A stretch of 35,768 nt of DNA from Candidatus Kaiserbacteria bacterium (lineage in GTDB: Bacteria; Patescibacteriota; Minisyncoccia; Phycocordibacterales; UBA2100): contig JACRFJ010000014.1 in NCBI GenBank assembly GCA_016217935.1, positions 1 to 35,768 of the forward strand. The letters are read 5' to 3'. Made by a program: the position numbers and the translations under genes. Below the pieces are notes generated by a model. That model made no database searches, was not told the origin of the DNA, and worked only from the letters and a program-made list of their open reading frames with translations. Shown one piece after another: positions 24,909-32,311 of the stretch (positions are counted from its first letter, which is position 1; each line of letters opens with the position of its first letter).

Positions 24909-24933
24909 GGGGTGTCGGACATGCCGACACCCC
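24909..24933. terminator. Terminator between trpS and the convergent gene
   Basis: GGGGTGTCGG-acatg-CCGACACCCC; the minus-strand side is followed by TCTCTTGTTTT, so it mainly serves the gene at 24953-25966. Confidence 0.75.
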
Positions 24934-24952
24934 GTATTGCTACACCAGTAAC

Positions 24953-25966
24953 TTACCGGTACTTGCGCGAATCAAATGCCATAATGCTCTGTCGAGCGGA
25001 CAGGTGCTGCATCACGTCTACCGATCCACCGGTCCCTCCGATTGGTCCACTCCTCACCTCGGGGATCTGGCGAGGCACCACTCTCAAGTGGAGCGCACGG
25101 AACGCATTGAGGAATTTGCCGATCGACTCGACCCGATCCCATAGTTGTTCCGCTCGACTGCCCCGTTGCCAGCGCGTCACGAGCGTCTTGCTCCGCTTGA
25201 CCCACTCCCGCGCACTTTCCATGCTTTCTCGCGTGCGGATGGGGTAGTATTCCATACGCTCCGCGATGTAGTCGAACTGCGCAATCCCCAGGTGATCGCC
25301 GTGAAGGAGCATGTCAACAATGGGAATCCCGGGGCTGAATTCACCGCTCGGTCCCTTGTGTCCGCGTGTCGGATGCGACATCAGAAACCGTCGGAATCCG
25401 CGCGCGTGGTCTTTAAAATGCTCGACATCCTGGCGACCCACCTTCCTGCTGTAGTTGAGGACATTCTCTGCAAAGCCATCTACAGACGCGAGCGCCCGTG
25501 TCGCGGCTTCGTCGTCTGAATTCTCGATCGCAGTCCGCATTGCCGATGCCATCGCCGCAAGCTGCACCTCAATCAGCGCGTGCCGCAGGTAGAACATCCG
25601 CTCCGTTTCCCCGATTGCGCCGCGCGTGAATGCTCGTACGTCGTCGGGCGGGTTCGCCATGACGAGATCTTCGTAGGTGAGGCTCGGGAGCTGTTCATCG
25701 GAAAAAAGCTCGACGAGCCCTTCCAATTTCCTGGGAATTTTACATCCGATGTGCATGAGCCCACGCTCAACCATGAGCACGTCCAGTCGCGCAACTGATG
25801 CGTGTTCAGATCGAACCACGTGAGCTACGAAAGCTTCGCTGAGGCTCTCGAGCAGAATCTCGATGCGCTCATAGACGTGCGTGTCGGCTGGAGGTTCGAG
25901 CGCTTCTGCAAGGCCACCGTTCGCGACAAAGTCGCTGAGCGGGCCGAGAGGCCGTTTCGCGATCAT
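24953..25966 (-). CDS. PrnB/IDO/TDO-superfamily heme protein (putative aromatic oxygenase)
   Basis: 337 residues, mostly helical. The C-terminal block FRALHLRVVPRQI then GGTGGSVDVMQHLSARQS aligns with the IDO proximal-heme helix (SYHLQIV) and its GTGGTD substrate loop, and with PrnB (FRAPHLKL, then GSGG). Upstream, GPSGEFSPGIPIVDMLLHG matches GSAGQSSVFQCFDVLLG of IDO and the GPGAVEMPLFVLEHVLWG block of PrnB. The proximal His is thus predicted in FRALH. Superfamily members oxidise Trp, Tyr or halogenated Trp. Its start has GAGGT 5 nt before ATG 25966. Substrate unknown; fold assignment is from motif comparison by eye. Confidence 0.65.
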   Translation of the reverse strand: MIAKRPLGPLSDFVANGGLAEALEPPADTHVYERIEILLESLSEAFVAHVVRSEHASVARLDVLMVERGLMHIGCKIPRKLEGLVELFSDEQLPSLTYEDLVMANPPDDVRAFTRGAIGETERMFYLRHALIEVQLAAMASAMRTAIENSDDEAATRALASVDGFAENVLNYSRKVGRQDVEHFKDHARGFRRFLMSHPTRGHKGPSGEFSPGIPIVDMLLHGDHLGIAQFDYIAERMEYYPIRTRESMESAREWVKRSKTLVTRWQRGSRAEQLWDRVESIGKFLNAFRALHLRVVPRQIPEVRSGPIGGTGGSVDVMQHLSARQSIMAFDSRKYR

Positions 25967-26040
25967 GGGGTGACCTCGATCAAGTTAAGCAGAGCCAGCG
26001 TTGCTCGGATTGGCAAGGATCAGGTCGCTGGAGCATTGTT

Positions 26041-26077
26041 GCTGTCCGCAGTATGCCGGCTAATGTATCTGAGTCAA
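26041..26077 (-). promoter_or_regulatory. Promoter of the heme-protein gene
   Basis: On the minus strand TTGACT (26077-26072), 16 bp, CATACT (26055-26050), then GCGGACAGC. The string CATACTGC.GACAGC recurs at the promoter of the gene at 26428-26841. The 77-nt 5' UTR holds a possible 18-codon ORF (26036-25980) with one Trp codon. Confidence 0.65.
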
Positions 26078-26080
26078 ATA

Positions 26081-26116
26081 TTCAAAACAAAGGCCCCGAC
26101 CACCAGGGATCGAGGC
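26081..26116 (-). terminator. Terminator of the 60-aa gene
   Basis: Minus strand GCCTCGA...TCGGGGC (26116-26093, one wobble) followed by CTTTGTTTT. Confidence 0.6.
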
Positions 26117-26147
26117 TTATACGCGGCATGCGTTGACGCTGCGTCTG

Positions 26148-26330
26148 CTATTCGAAATGCAGCACGTCCCGCGGATCGTGTCGACGCTCGCGGTCGACAA
26201 TCCGCTGGATCGCCGCCTGCACATCTTCGGGACTGGCATCGTATGGCAGCGTCAGTCCAGGGTGCTCATTCAGGATGCGCTGATCGGCGGCAGTGAGATC
26301 TTTCCAGATCCTCAGTTCCTGTTGGGTCAC
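26148..26330 (-). CDS. Small hypothetical protein, 60 aa
   Basis: MTQQELRIWKDLTAADQRIL and later SPEDVQAAIQRIVDRERRHD: a soluble, helical, charged protein, not recognised. AAGGA lies 7 nt before the GTG at 26330. It has its own promoter with a 16-bp perfect palindrome over the -10, and its own terminator, so it is a monocistronic, probably regulated gene. Confidence 0.55.
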   Translation of the reverse strand: MTQQELRIWKDLTAADQRILNEHPGLTLPYDASPEDVQAAIQRIVDRERRHDPRDVLHFE

Positions 26331-26352
26331 GATTTTGTCCTTCTATTCGAGG

Positions 26353-26393
26353 ATACTGCATGCAGTATGTGTCGGAGTGTGCCCTTGAGTCAA
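26353..26393 (-). promoter_or_regulatory. Promoter with palindromic operator
   Basis: Minus strand TTGACT (26393-26388), 18 bp, CATACT (26369-26364). The perfect palindrome ATACTGCA/TGCAGTAT (26353-26368) overlaps the -10 and start region, a typical repressor-site position. Confidence 0.6.
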
Positions 26394-26427
26394 ATGTTTG
26401 GTAATTCGGGACTATTGCCTGGCAAGG

Positions 26428-26841
26428 TCAGACTTTTTCATGATCGCTGAAATAGCGAGTGTACCTTTCTAGATCTTCTCGCTCATCGCTCAAATAGATG
26501 TGCCTCCCCGTGTCGTCTTTTCTGACAAACAGTAACTGAGAACCATCGATGAGTAACATCCGGCGATAGTCAGTCTGATCCGTACGATGAAATAAATAGT
26601 TCGGGTGTTGAATATGCACACGACTAAATATTCTCTCAAAGTCTTCTGCGCGGCCAAATCCGATCCGAGTAACTTTAACACCCTCATTCATTTTCCTTTC
26701 CAGTAGAGCAAAATATTCTGGAGGGAGCGGACGCTCAATCTCTTCGATCGCTTGCATTGTCATCTGAATCGTAGAATGCGCATCGCGAACAAGACGCATT
26801 GCGGTCTCGAGCACGTCTGATTGTTCGATCTCCGAGGTCAT
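26428..26841 (-). CDS. Hypothetical protein with a PLD-like/TrmB-sensor-like pattern
   Basis: 137 residues. An N-terminal helix (EIEQSDVLETAMRLVRDAHSTI) is followed by LERKMNEGVKVTRIGFG and RMLLIDGSQLLFVRKDD, a strand pattern like the 'gvkVr.i......ll.iDg..l.i' part of phospholipase D-like and TrmB C-terminal domains. No HKD motif is present, so a catalytic PLD is unlikely. GGAGG 6 nt before ATG 26841 supports the start. AT-richer than its neighbours. Function unknown. Confidence 0.55.
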   Translation of the reverse strand: MTSEIEQSDVLETAMRLVRDAHSTIQMTMQAIEEIERPLPPEYFALLERKMNEGVKVTRIGFGRAEDFERIFSRVHIQHPNYLFHRTDQTDYRRMLLIDGSQLLFVRKDDTGRHIYLSDEREDLERYTRYFSDHEKV

Positions 26842-26858
26842 GGTCGTCCTCCATGGTG

Positions 26859-26897
26859 GCTGTCAGCAGTATGTGCACGTTCGCAGATGACGGGCAA
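26859..26897 (-). promoter_or_regulatory. Putative promoter sharing an element with the heme-protein gene
   Basis: Minus strand TTGCCC (26897-26892), 18 bp, CATACT (26873-26868), then GCTGACAGC. Fifteen positions match the element at 26041-26055 with one difference. Confidence 0.5.
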
Positions 26898-26948
26898 GTC
26901 GGTATCTTTGAATGAAATTACGAGCATGTGTCGAGACGATTGCTTTGA

Positions 26949-27449
26949 TCACTGAGAGAATTCAGTCTTAGCGAAACGATGTATATCCTCGGCAATTTGT
27001 GTAACGACATTCTGCAGGTAGTCGGCATCTTTCTGATTATGCGGATCCGCAACGCTCGATAAAAGACGCATTTTTTGTGTGATCGCGGGCGCTTCTTGCC
27101 ACTCGGCTTGCAACTTGTTGAGCGCTTCCTCACCAAGGACGAGTATCACATCAGCACGTTCAGCGTCCTCGCGTGAGATCGGAGTCGATACCTTATGTTC
27201 AGAAATGCTGATTGAGTATGCTTCAAGAATCTTGCGCGTCTGTGCGTAGGTTTCCGGATAGCCTCGCAGGTTTGCATGTTCCGCAGGCGGGACACCCATT
27301 GCGCCTTGTATGCCGCGAGACTCGATACGGTATCTGTCTTGCATGTTTCGATCAATGAGGACTTTGCGAAGCAGCTCTTCGGCCACCACTGAGCGGTAAA
27401 TATTGCCCCAACAGACAATAAGAACATTTTTCATAATTTCATTCATCAT
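26949..27449 (-). CDS. Low-molecular-weight protein phosphatase-like protein
   Basis: About 161-166 residues of the LMW-PTP/arsenate-reductase fold. The P-loop CWGNIYRS fits C-x5-R-S near the N-terminus, and VADPH provides the DP motif with the general-acid Asp near residue 138. It could remove phosphate from protein Tyr or from a small metabolite. The start is uncertain: ATG 27449, or ATG 27434 giving MKNVLIVCWGN; neither has a clear Shine-Dalgarno. Proximity to a dikinase raises the possibility of opposing phosphorylation and dephosphorylation, which is inference. Confidence 0.75.
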   Translation of the reverse strand: MMNEIMKNVLIVCWGNIYRSVVAEELLRKVLIDRNMQDRYRIESRGIQGAMGVPPAEHANLRGYPETYAQTRKILEAYSISISEHKVSTPISREDAERADVILVLGEEALNKLQAEWQEAPAITQKMRLLSSVADPHNQKDADYLQNVVTQIAEDIHRFAKTEFSQ

Positions 27450-27489
27450 ACGTCGTACAAAAGATTTCTGGTATCCCGATTGCAGTATA

Positions 27490-27526
27490 CGAAAAAAGAT
27501 ACGGAGGGCGGCGGAAACCGCCCTCC
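27490..27526 (-). terminator. Terminator of the dikinase gene
   Basis: GGAGGGCGG (27503-27511) with CCGCCCTCC (27518-27526); the minus-strand transcript continues GTATCTTTTTT. Confidence 0.8.
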
Positions 27527-27539
27527 GAAGAACATGCCG

Positions 27540-29978
27540 CTAATCGTCCGAGAGGATCTCGACGATTCCGGCTCGGCCATCAACACGCACGCGCATTCCT
27601 GTCTTGAGGTGTTTGATCGCGTCGCCGAGGTTCACGACTCCGGCGATGCCTTGTTCGCGCGCGCATATCGCGGTGTGCGCCAAGATGCCGCCTACCTTGG
27701 TTACGATGCCGCCGGTCTTGCCGACTGCCTCGATGACCGGCGACCAGGCGGGGTCGGTTTTCTTGGTGACGAGAATCGAACCCTCCTGGATCTGTGCGAT
27801 CACTGCGGCATCGCTGAGATCAACGACTACGATGCAGATACCCTCTGTGCTGTAGCTGGTCACGCCGATGCCTCGCAACGCACGATCTCCGTTTGCGGGC
27901 GGAACACCGATTGCGCGAAGATCGTCCGTGTACAGGATCTGCGGGACGTAGATTTCCGCATTCTGTGCATGCTCGCTTCGAGCAAGGACCGCGACGTCGT
28001 GCATCCGAGCCGCTTCAGCGGGGAGCTGGAATACCTCGATCGGGTCAAGATGGAAGATGAGACCATCCTCCCACCCGAGCATGCGTCCGATCTCGATGGC
28101 GTGCCCGCGAGCCACCTCGTAGCCCTTGAGGTAGTGGAATTTCACTACCTCGCGGAGCATGAGGTACTCTCGCGCGTATAGCACGTCGCTCCACACGGAG
28201 CTCCACGTCTCCCCGAACACGCTCTCGAGACGTGAGTATGCCTCCAGCGCGCGGCGGAAGTTTGCTTTAGTCTCGGGCTCACGAGCGTTTGCGACAAGCG
28301 CCTCGATGAGATCGGAGCGGTTGCGGTATCGAGGCAACGAGATCTCGAGCTCATGCTCGGCGAGGTGACCGAATTCCGCGATGACTGCCTCCACCGACAG
28401 GTCGCCGCGACGTGCGGCGAGCAGCATGTTGCTGAACCGGAGGTTTGGACTTTCCGGATCCCTTACGCCCATGAGGTCGCTCAGGTACGCATCTGCTTCC
28501 TCCTTCCCGAATTTCTCGAGCAGTGCTTTGTGCGCGCGAGCGAACGCAAAGAAGCCGAGCCGTGCGATTTGTACGAACATCGGACACGCGATGGTCCGAA
28601 GCTCGTCGCACATTCTGCGATAGAGCCCGACGTGGGCGTCGACAGAATCCGGCTTTTCGTTCAAGTGCGCATCGATCACGCGTTGCCACTGAGGTACGAA
28701 GTTCAGACGACACTCCGATGCCCGGGTCGCTTCAAGTGCTCTGATGCGTTTGAAGAACGTCGCGTACGCGCGACCATACCGTCTCGCATGCTTCGGGTCG
28801 AAGATTCGAGTGAGAAACTCTTCCGACGGGTTCTGCTCGTAGAGGCCGACTTCCGGATAGTTTGCGAACGTAGCATCTGTCTTGATCTTGCAGAGATAGC
28901 TCTCCACGATCCGGCAGTAATCCTGAAGGGGAATGCCAGCGATTCGGTACGTGAACGCGTCGTGGACAATGCTTGCGCGTGGTTTTCCCGCCACGAGCAA
29001 CTGGAAACCGGCGTTCAACTCATCGCCGATCTCGTACCCCATCGAATTACGACCGGTCTTGATCGCGCCTTCGCCATGAGCGAACAGGTAGCAGAAAAGC
29101 CCATGTGTCATCCGCGTCGGCGTATCACCGAGTATTTCGACGATGTTTTGATCCGAGAGCACGTCCTCGCCGAACTTGGCGCCGAGCGCATTGAGACGCA
29201 CCGTTTCTGCGCGAAGTGCCGCATTGAGATTGCCGACGCGCAGAGCGATATCGTCGAGCGCTGCATCGATCCCCGTGATGGGTCGCGCTTGGTTGATGTA
29301 GAGGTCATGGGTCTTAGTCTCAAACGCCCACTCGATGTCCTCTTCGCCTCCAAACGCCTCCCGTATCTTGAGAGCAGCGAGATAGAGTTCTTGCCTCTCT
29401 CGGTCGGTGAGTTGGAATCCGTCGACGATGTGCGACCGCTTTGTTTCTCCAGTTGCGGGATCGATATAGTAGCGGGTGGACTCCACGTGTGAGTTCACCA
29501 GCTTCTCCGCGTTGCCGCGGACAGCCTCGATGACCATGAGACCTTCGGAGCCGACGGGATCACGCGTGAAGAGCACGCCTGCGCACTTCGCGTCGACCAT
29601 TTCCTGGACGATAAGATCGAGGCTACCGGGGTCGACTCCGCGAGCGGCGCCGTATGCGGCGACGTTCGTGCTAGTAATCGCCTCAGCGCACTCGATGATC
29701 GCCGATTCGAGATTTGCAGTCTTTACGTCGAGTAGGGTTTTGAACTGCCCCGCCCACGAGTGGGCCGCGGAGTCTTCGCCTTTCGCAGAAGAGCGAACGG
29801 CGTAGAGAAGATCGCTGCGCAGGTGTGCGAGATTGTCACGAACGTGGGGCGGAAGACCCCTTGCTTCGAGAATCAGGCGGACGTCTTCCGCGGCGATCAC
29901 GATGAACGGCTTTACGCGCACGAATGCGCTGAGTGCCTGAAGACGTCCTGCTTTGCCGTTGGAACGTTGGGTAGCCAC
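27540..29978 (-). CDS. PEP-synthase/rifampin-phosphotransferase-like dikinase
   Basis: 812 residues. N-terminal ATP-grasp domain (to about 240): GKAGRLQAL, YAVRSSAKGEDSAAHSWAGQ, VQEMVDAKCAGVLFTRDP and YINQARPIT. A long helical middle (about 250-690) has no family I can name. The C-terminal phosphohistidine domain holds ILVTKKTDPAW, IVTKVGGILAHTAICAREQG with the catalytic His, and MRVRVDGRAGIVEIL, and the protein ends there, without the PEP/pyruvate barrel of true PEP synthase. This order is that of rifampin phosphotransferase, which phosphorylates a small molecule via His. GTG 29978 has a perfect AGGAGGTGA 5 nt upstream. A T-box controls it. Confidence 0.8.
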   Translation of the reverse strand: MATQRSNGKAGRLQALSAFVRVKPFIVIAAEDVRLILEARGLPPHVRDNLAHLRSDLLYAVRSSAKGEDSAAHSWAGQFKTLLDVKTANLESAIIECAEAITSTNVAAYGAARGVDPGSLDLIVQEMVDAKCAGVLFTRDPVGSEGLMVIEAVRGNAEKLVNSHVESTRYYIDPATGETKRSHIVDGFQLTDRERQELYLAALKIREAFGGEEDIEWAFETKTHDLYINQARPITGIDAALDDIALRVGNLNAALRAETVRLNALGAKFGEDVLSDQNIVEILGDTPTRMTHGLFCYLFAHGEGAIKTGRNSMGYEIGDELNAGFQLLVAGKPRASIVHDAFTYRIAGIPLQDYCRIVESYLCKIKTDATFANYPEVGLYEQNPSEEFLTRIFDPKHARRYGRAYATFFKRIRALEATRASECRLNFVPQWQRVIDAHLNEKPDSVDAHVGLYRRMCDELRTIACPMFVQIARLGFFAFARAHKALLEKFGKEEADAYLSDLMGVRDPESPNLRFSNMLLAARRGDLSVEAVIAEFGHLAEHELEISLPRYRNRSDLIEALVANAREPETKANFRRALEAYSRLESVFGETWSSVWSDVLYAREYLMLREVVKFHYLKGYEVARGHAIEIGRMLGWEDGLIFHLDPIEVFQLPAEAARMHDVAVLARSEHAQNAEIYVPQILYTDDLRAIGVPPANGDRALRGIGVTSYSTEGICIVVVDLSDAAVIAQIQEGSILVTKKTDPAWSPVIEAVGKTGGIVTKVGGILAHTAICAREQGIAGVVNLGDAIKHLKTGMRVRVDGRAGIVEILSDD

Positions 29979-30262
29979 GGGTCACCTCCTGCGGTGTGTT
30001 GATGAATTTTCAGAGAGCAGAAAGATCTCGGTTTTTTGCTGGTAGGAGCCAACAAAAAACCGCCCGTATTCCACAAGCATATGCTCATGAGATAAGGGCG
30101 ATTTTCAGTCGCGGTACCACCTTAGTTGTTTCTCACCGACTCCGCAAGAGCGACATCGGTTTTCCTGATTACGGAGGAGTTCCGGATCACGACTTGCGCC
30201 GCGATCTCCTCACCGGCCCCAACCCCGCGTTGATGCGGGAACCGGTTCAATGGATTTACCTA
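29979..30262 (-). promoter_or_regulatory. T-box riboswitch 1 (dikinase leader)
   Basis: The minus strand carries AAGGTGGTACCGCGAC (30123-30108), the T-box sequence, then a terminator CGCCC...GGGCG (30100-30061) with a TTTTTT run. The 5' part has a short stem I (ACCGG/CCGGT with inner CCCGC/GCGGG) and a hairpin ATCGCG...CGTGAT also present, with compensating changes, in T-box 2. The UGGU bulge predicts a tRNA with discriminator A. The specifier is not certain: GUUGGG in the stem I loop allows UUG (Leu) or UGG (Trp). A second stem CGGTTTTTTG/CAAAAAACCG (30029-30062) overlaps the U run. Confidence 0.85.
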
Positions 30263-30268
30263 TTTTTG

Positions 30269-30296
30269 ATACTACATGTTGTTTCTCATCTGTCAA
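30269..30296 (-). promoter_or_regulatory. Promoter of T-box 1
   Basis: Minus strand TTGACA (30296-30291), 16 bp, TAGTAT (30274-30269). Confidence 0.75.
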
Positions 30297-30383
30297 TATC
30301 GGAGTTTTTAGGCCTCTGGCATAGTGGGCGCGGTGGCTTTGGCACGAGGCCTAAAGCTGAGAATCCAACGAACGGGTGCGGCT

Positions 30384-31514
30384 ATGCCGACGTCAGATCT
30401 TGATCTGCTTGCTTTGGGCAAACGACTCCACATGGTGGACGACATCCTCGTGCAGATGCTCGCGGCGAGACATAAGCTCGCAGGGGAGGTTTCGCGATAC
30501 AAGCGCAAAAACGGGCTCCCTATCTATCGTCCCGATATCGAACGGAAGCGGATCGAAGAGGCATGCGCCTACGGCGCAAGGCTCGGTCTCACTCCCGAGT
30601 ACGTCAGCTCTATCATGTACGGCGTGATTCGCGAGGCATGCATGGATCAGGTGATCGACCGTGAGCGAAACGACGGTCCGATCCAGCCGCTGACCTACGA
30701 GCAGCAGAAAGCGAATCTGCTCGAGCTCACGTCGTCGATCGCGGGTACCTACGACGCGACCTACGCGATGCCGTATGCGACCCGCGTGCTTCATGATTAC
30801 GAGGACCAGCGTCTTGAGAATCTCATCCTCGAAATGCCACGTGGGCGGCGTGGGCGGTTTCTCGATCTGGGCTGCGGCACAGGGAAAATCGCATTTCGCG
30901 CCGCGTACATGTTCAAGAAGGTCGTCGGTTACGACCTGAGTGCGCCGATGCTTGCGGTGGCGCGCCAGAAACACGCATCGCGCCATGCGAATACCGATGT
31001 GAGCTTCGTAGAAACAGATCTGGACAATGGAATTCCAGAACCCGACGAGAGCGTGTCGTTTGTCGCAATGACGCTCGGCACCGGAAGCGATATCCGCGAG
31101 ATCGAGAATCTGGTCGAGGAGATACAGCGAGTTCTCGAACCCGAGGGGCGTTTCCTGGTATCGTTCTACAATGCGGGTGCACTGCTCTATGAGTGGCAGT
31201 ACGTGCCCTGGCAGTTGCCGCTCGCAGCCTGGATGAACATCGACGAGCACACCTTGGAGGTTCCGCACGCTGGCAAGACCTACCAGGTGTTTGCCCGCCC
31301 CCGTACGATCGACGAGGTGAAGGAGCTGTTCAGCTGGGCGTTGGCGGGTTCACTGGACGTTACGACATACCCCACAATTTTGCCCGTGATTCCAAACGAA
31401 GCATTTGTGGGGCAGCCAAGCGATCAGCTCGCACGGACGCTCGGTGATCTCGAAAAGCAACTCGCGCACGGACATCACGGCGCGTACGCGATCGTCGGTG
31501 GCCACAAGTATTGA
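30384..31514 (+). CDS. Chorismate mutase (AroQ) - SAM methyltransferase fusion
   Basis: 376 residues. Residues about 1-95 are an AroQ-type chorismate mutase: LGKRLHMVDDILVQMLAARHKLAGEVSRYK with the Arg and Lys positions, RPDIERKRIEEA (D..ER), and ending IREACMDQ with the terminal Gln. Residues about 115-376 are a class I methyltransferase: FLDLGCGTGKIAFRAA (motif I), VVGYDLSAPML (acidic ribose-binding loop), FVAMTLGTGS, and VLEPEGRFLVSFYNAG. Such a fusion suggests methylation of a chorismate/prephenate-derived compound. ATG 30384 is chosen; GTG 30324 would run through a 9-bp inverted repeat (30308-30354). It diverges from the T-box-controlled dikinase and ends at a strong terminator. Confidence 0.8.
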   Translation: MPTSDLDLLALGKRLHMVDDILVQMLAARHKLAGEVSRYKRKNGLPIYRPDIERKRIEEACAYGARLGLTPEYVSSIMYGVIREACMDQVIDRERNDGPIQPLTYEQQKANLLELTSSIAGTYDATYAMPYATRVLHDYEDQRLENLILEMPRGRRGRFLDLGCGTGKIAFRAAYMFKKVVGYDLSAPMLAVARQKHASRHANTDVSFVETDLDNGIPEPDESVSFVAMTLGTGSDIREIENLVEEIQRVLEPEGRFLVSFYNAGALLYEWQYVPWQLPLAAWMNIDEHTLEVPHAGKTYQVFARPRTIDEVKELFSWALAGSLDVTTYPTILPVIPNEAFVGQPSDQLARTLGDLEKQLAHGHHGAYAIVGGHKY

Positions 31515-31539
31515 ATGGTCACAGCGAAGATGAATCGAT

Positions 31540-31573
31540 GGTCGGCAACCTCTCAGTTGCCGACCGCTTTTAT
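31540..31573 (+). terminator. Terminator of the chorismate mutase fusion gene
   Basis: GGTCGGCAAC (31540-31549) with GTTGCCGACC (31556-31565), then GCTTTTATTT. Confidence 0.85.
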
Positions 31574-32010
31574 TTAAAATTTCGTGTTGGAGATTCATCT
31601 CCGCAGGTTTTTTCAAAAAGTAGGGGCGCGTCCGCGGACGCGCCCCTTGTTGCCGATACGATCATGCCCATGAGAGCGATCGTCGCTCTCTCTGCTGCGC
31701 GCACACATCGTTGCAAACGTGTCGGGGGAAGTGGGCTCAGCGCCACACCCCATCCGTCGTAGTCAGGACGCATTCGATTCCACGCTCTCCGCACGAGCGA
31801 TTCTTCGTCGATCTTGAGCCGCGTGATTGCGTAGATGAACGCGCACTGAAACGCTTGAAGCTGTTCTGCGTTCATACGGAGCAGAAAAGGCCGACGGATG
31901 CATAGTGCGGAAATCAACAGGACTCGCTTTCTCGATGCATCCTCCTTCGGAAGCGAATCCAATTGGATCGTCAGAGAGTGAGCGAGAGTCGAGAGCTTCG
32001 CGTTCACCAT
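31570..32010 (-). CDS. Hypothetical protein, 146 aa
   Basis: Unrecognised helical protein, for example LSTLAHSLTIQLDSLPKED and NAEQLQAFQCAFIYAITRLKIDEESL. TGAGG lies 6 nt before ATG 32010 and it starts 10 bp after the preceding minus-strand gene, so both should be under T-box 2. The reading frame continues through a 24-bp palindrome that looks like the operon's terminator (31623-31646), so the last 30 or so residues may rarely be made, or the annotated end may reflect a lost upstream stop. Confidence 0.5.
   Translation of the reverse strand: MVNAKLSTLAHSLTIQLDSLPKEDASRKRVLLISALCIRRPFLLRMNAEQLQAFQCAFIYAITRLKIDEESLVRRAWNRMRPDYDGWGVALSPLPPTRLQRCVRAAERATIALMGMIVSATRGASADAPLLFEKTCGDESPTRNFK
31613..31646 (-). 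terminator. Terminator-like palindrome inside the 3' end of a gene
   Basis: GGGGCGCGTCC/GGACGCGCCCC, perfect, followed on the minus strand by TACTTTTTG. Confidence 0.7.
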
Positions 32011-32020
32011 GAAAGCCTCA

Positions 32021-32311
32021 TCATCCGAATGCTGTCGCCGAGTTCCAGGTCGCACCGTCAATGCCGATCGCTTTGCAGACGACGTCGATGCGGCCTTCCG
32101 CAGCTGCGAAGAGCCTCTCGCCGATACGCTGTACGATTGCAGGCATCTCGCCGACCGGGTCAAAGTCGCAGGTCGTGATTTGGACCGAGACGGATGCCCG
32201 GTCCTTTTCGTCAACGGCGATCGGATGCTTCTTCACGTCGTTAATCGCCGCTTCGATGAGCGAAGCAACTTGCAACTGAAGTCCCCTTGGAATCCACGCC
32301 GAGATATGCAT
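32021..32311 (-). CDS. Hypothetical protein under T-box control, 96 aa
   Basis: First gene after T-box 2. Not recognised; ISAWIPRGLQLQVASLIEAA is a helical start, followed by SVSVQITTCDF, a strand. AAGGAGG lies 8 nt before ATG 32311, which also lies just after the T-box terminator, so this start is well supported even though the frame is open further upstream. Since T-boxes normally control amino-acid uptake, synthesis or charging, an amino-acid-related role is inferred. Confidence 0.6.
   Translation of the reverse strand: MHISAWIPRGLQLQVASLIEAAINDVKKHPIAVDEKDRASVSVQITTCDFDPVGEMPAIVQRIGERLFAAAEGRIDVVCKAIGIDGATWNSATAFG

Noticed and set aside
24953-27449. A toxin-antitoxin or phage-defence module among the small minus-strand genes
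   Set aside because: Each gene has separate promoter or terminator signals and no toxin, nuclease or TIR motif could be confirmed.
29979-30262. Firm assignment of T-box 1 to tryptophan
   Set aside because: UGG is possible in stem I, but the UGGU bulge calls for discriminator A while bacterial tRNA-Trp has G73.
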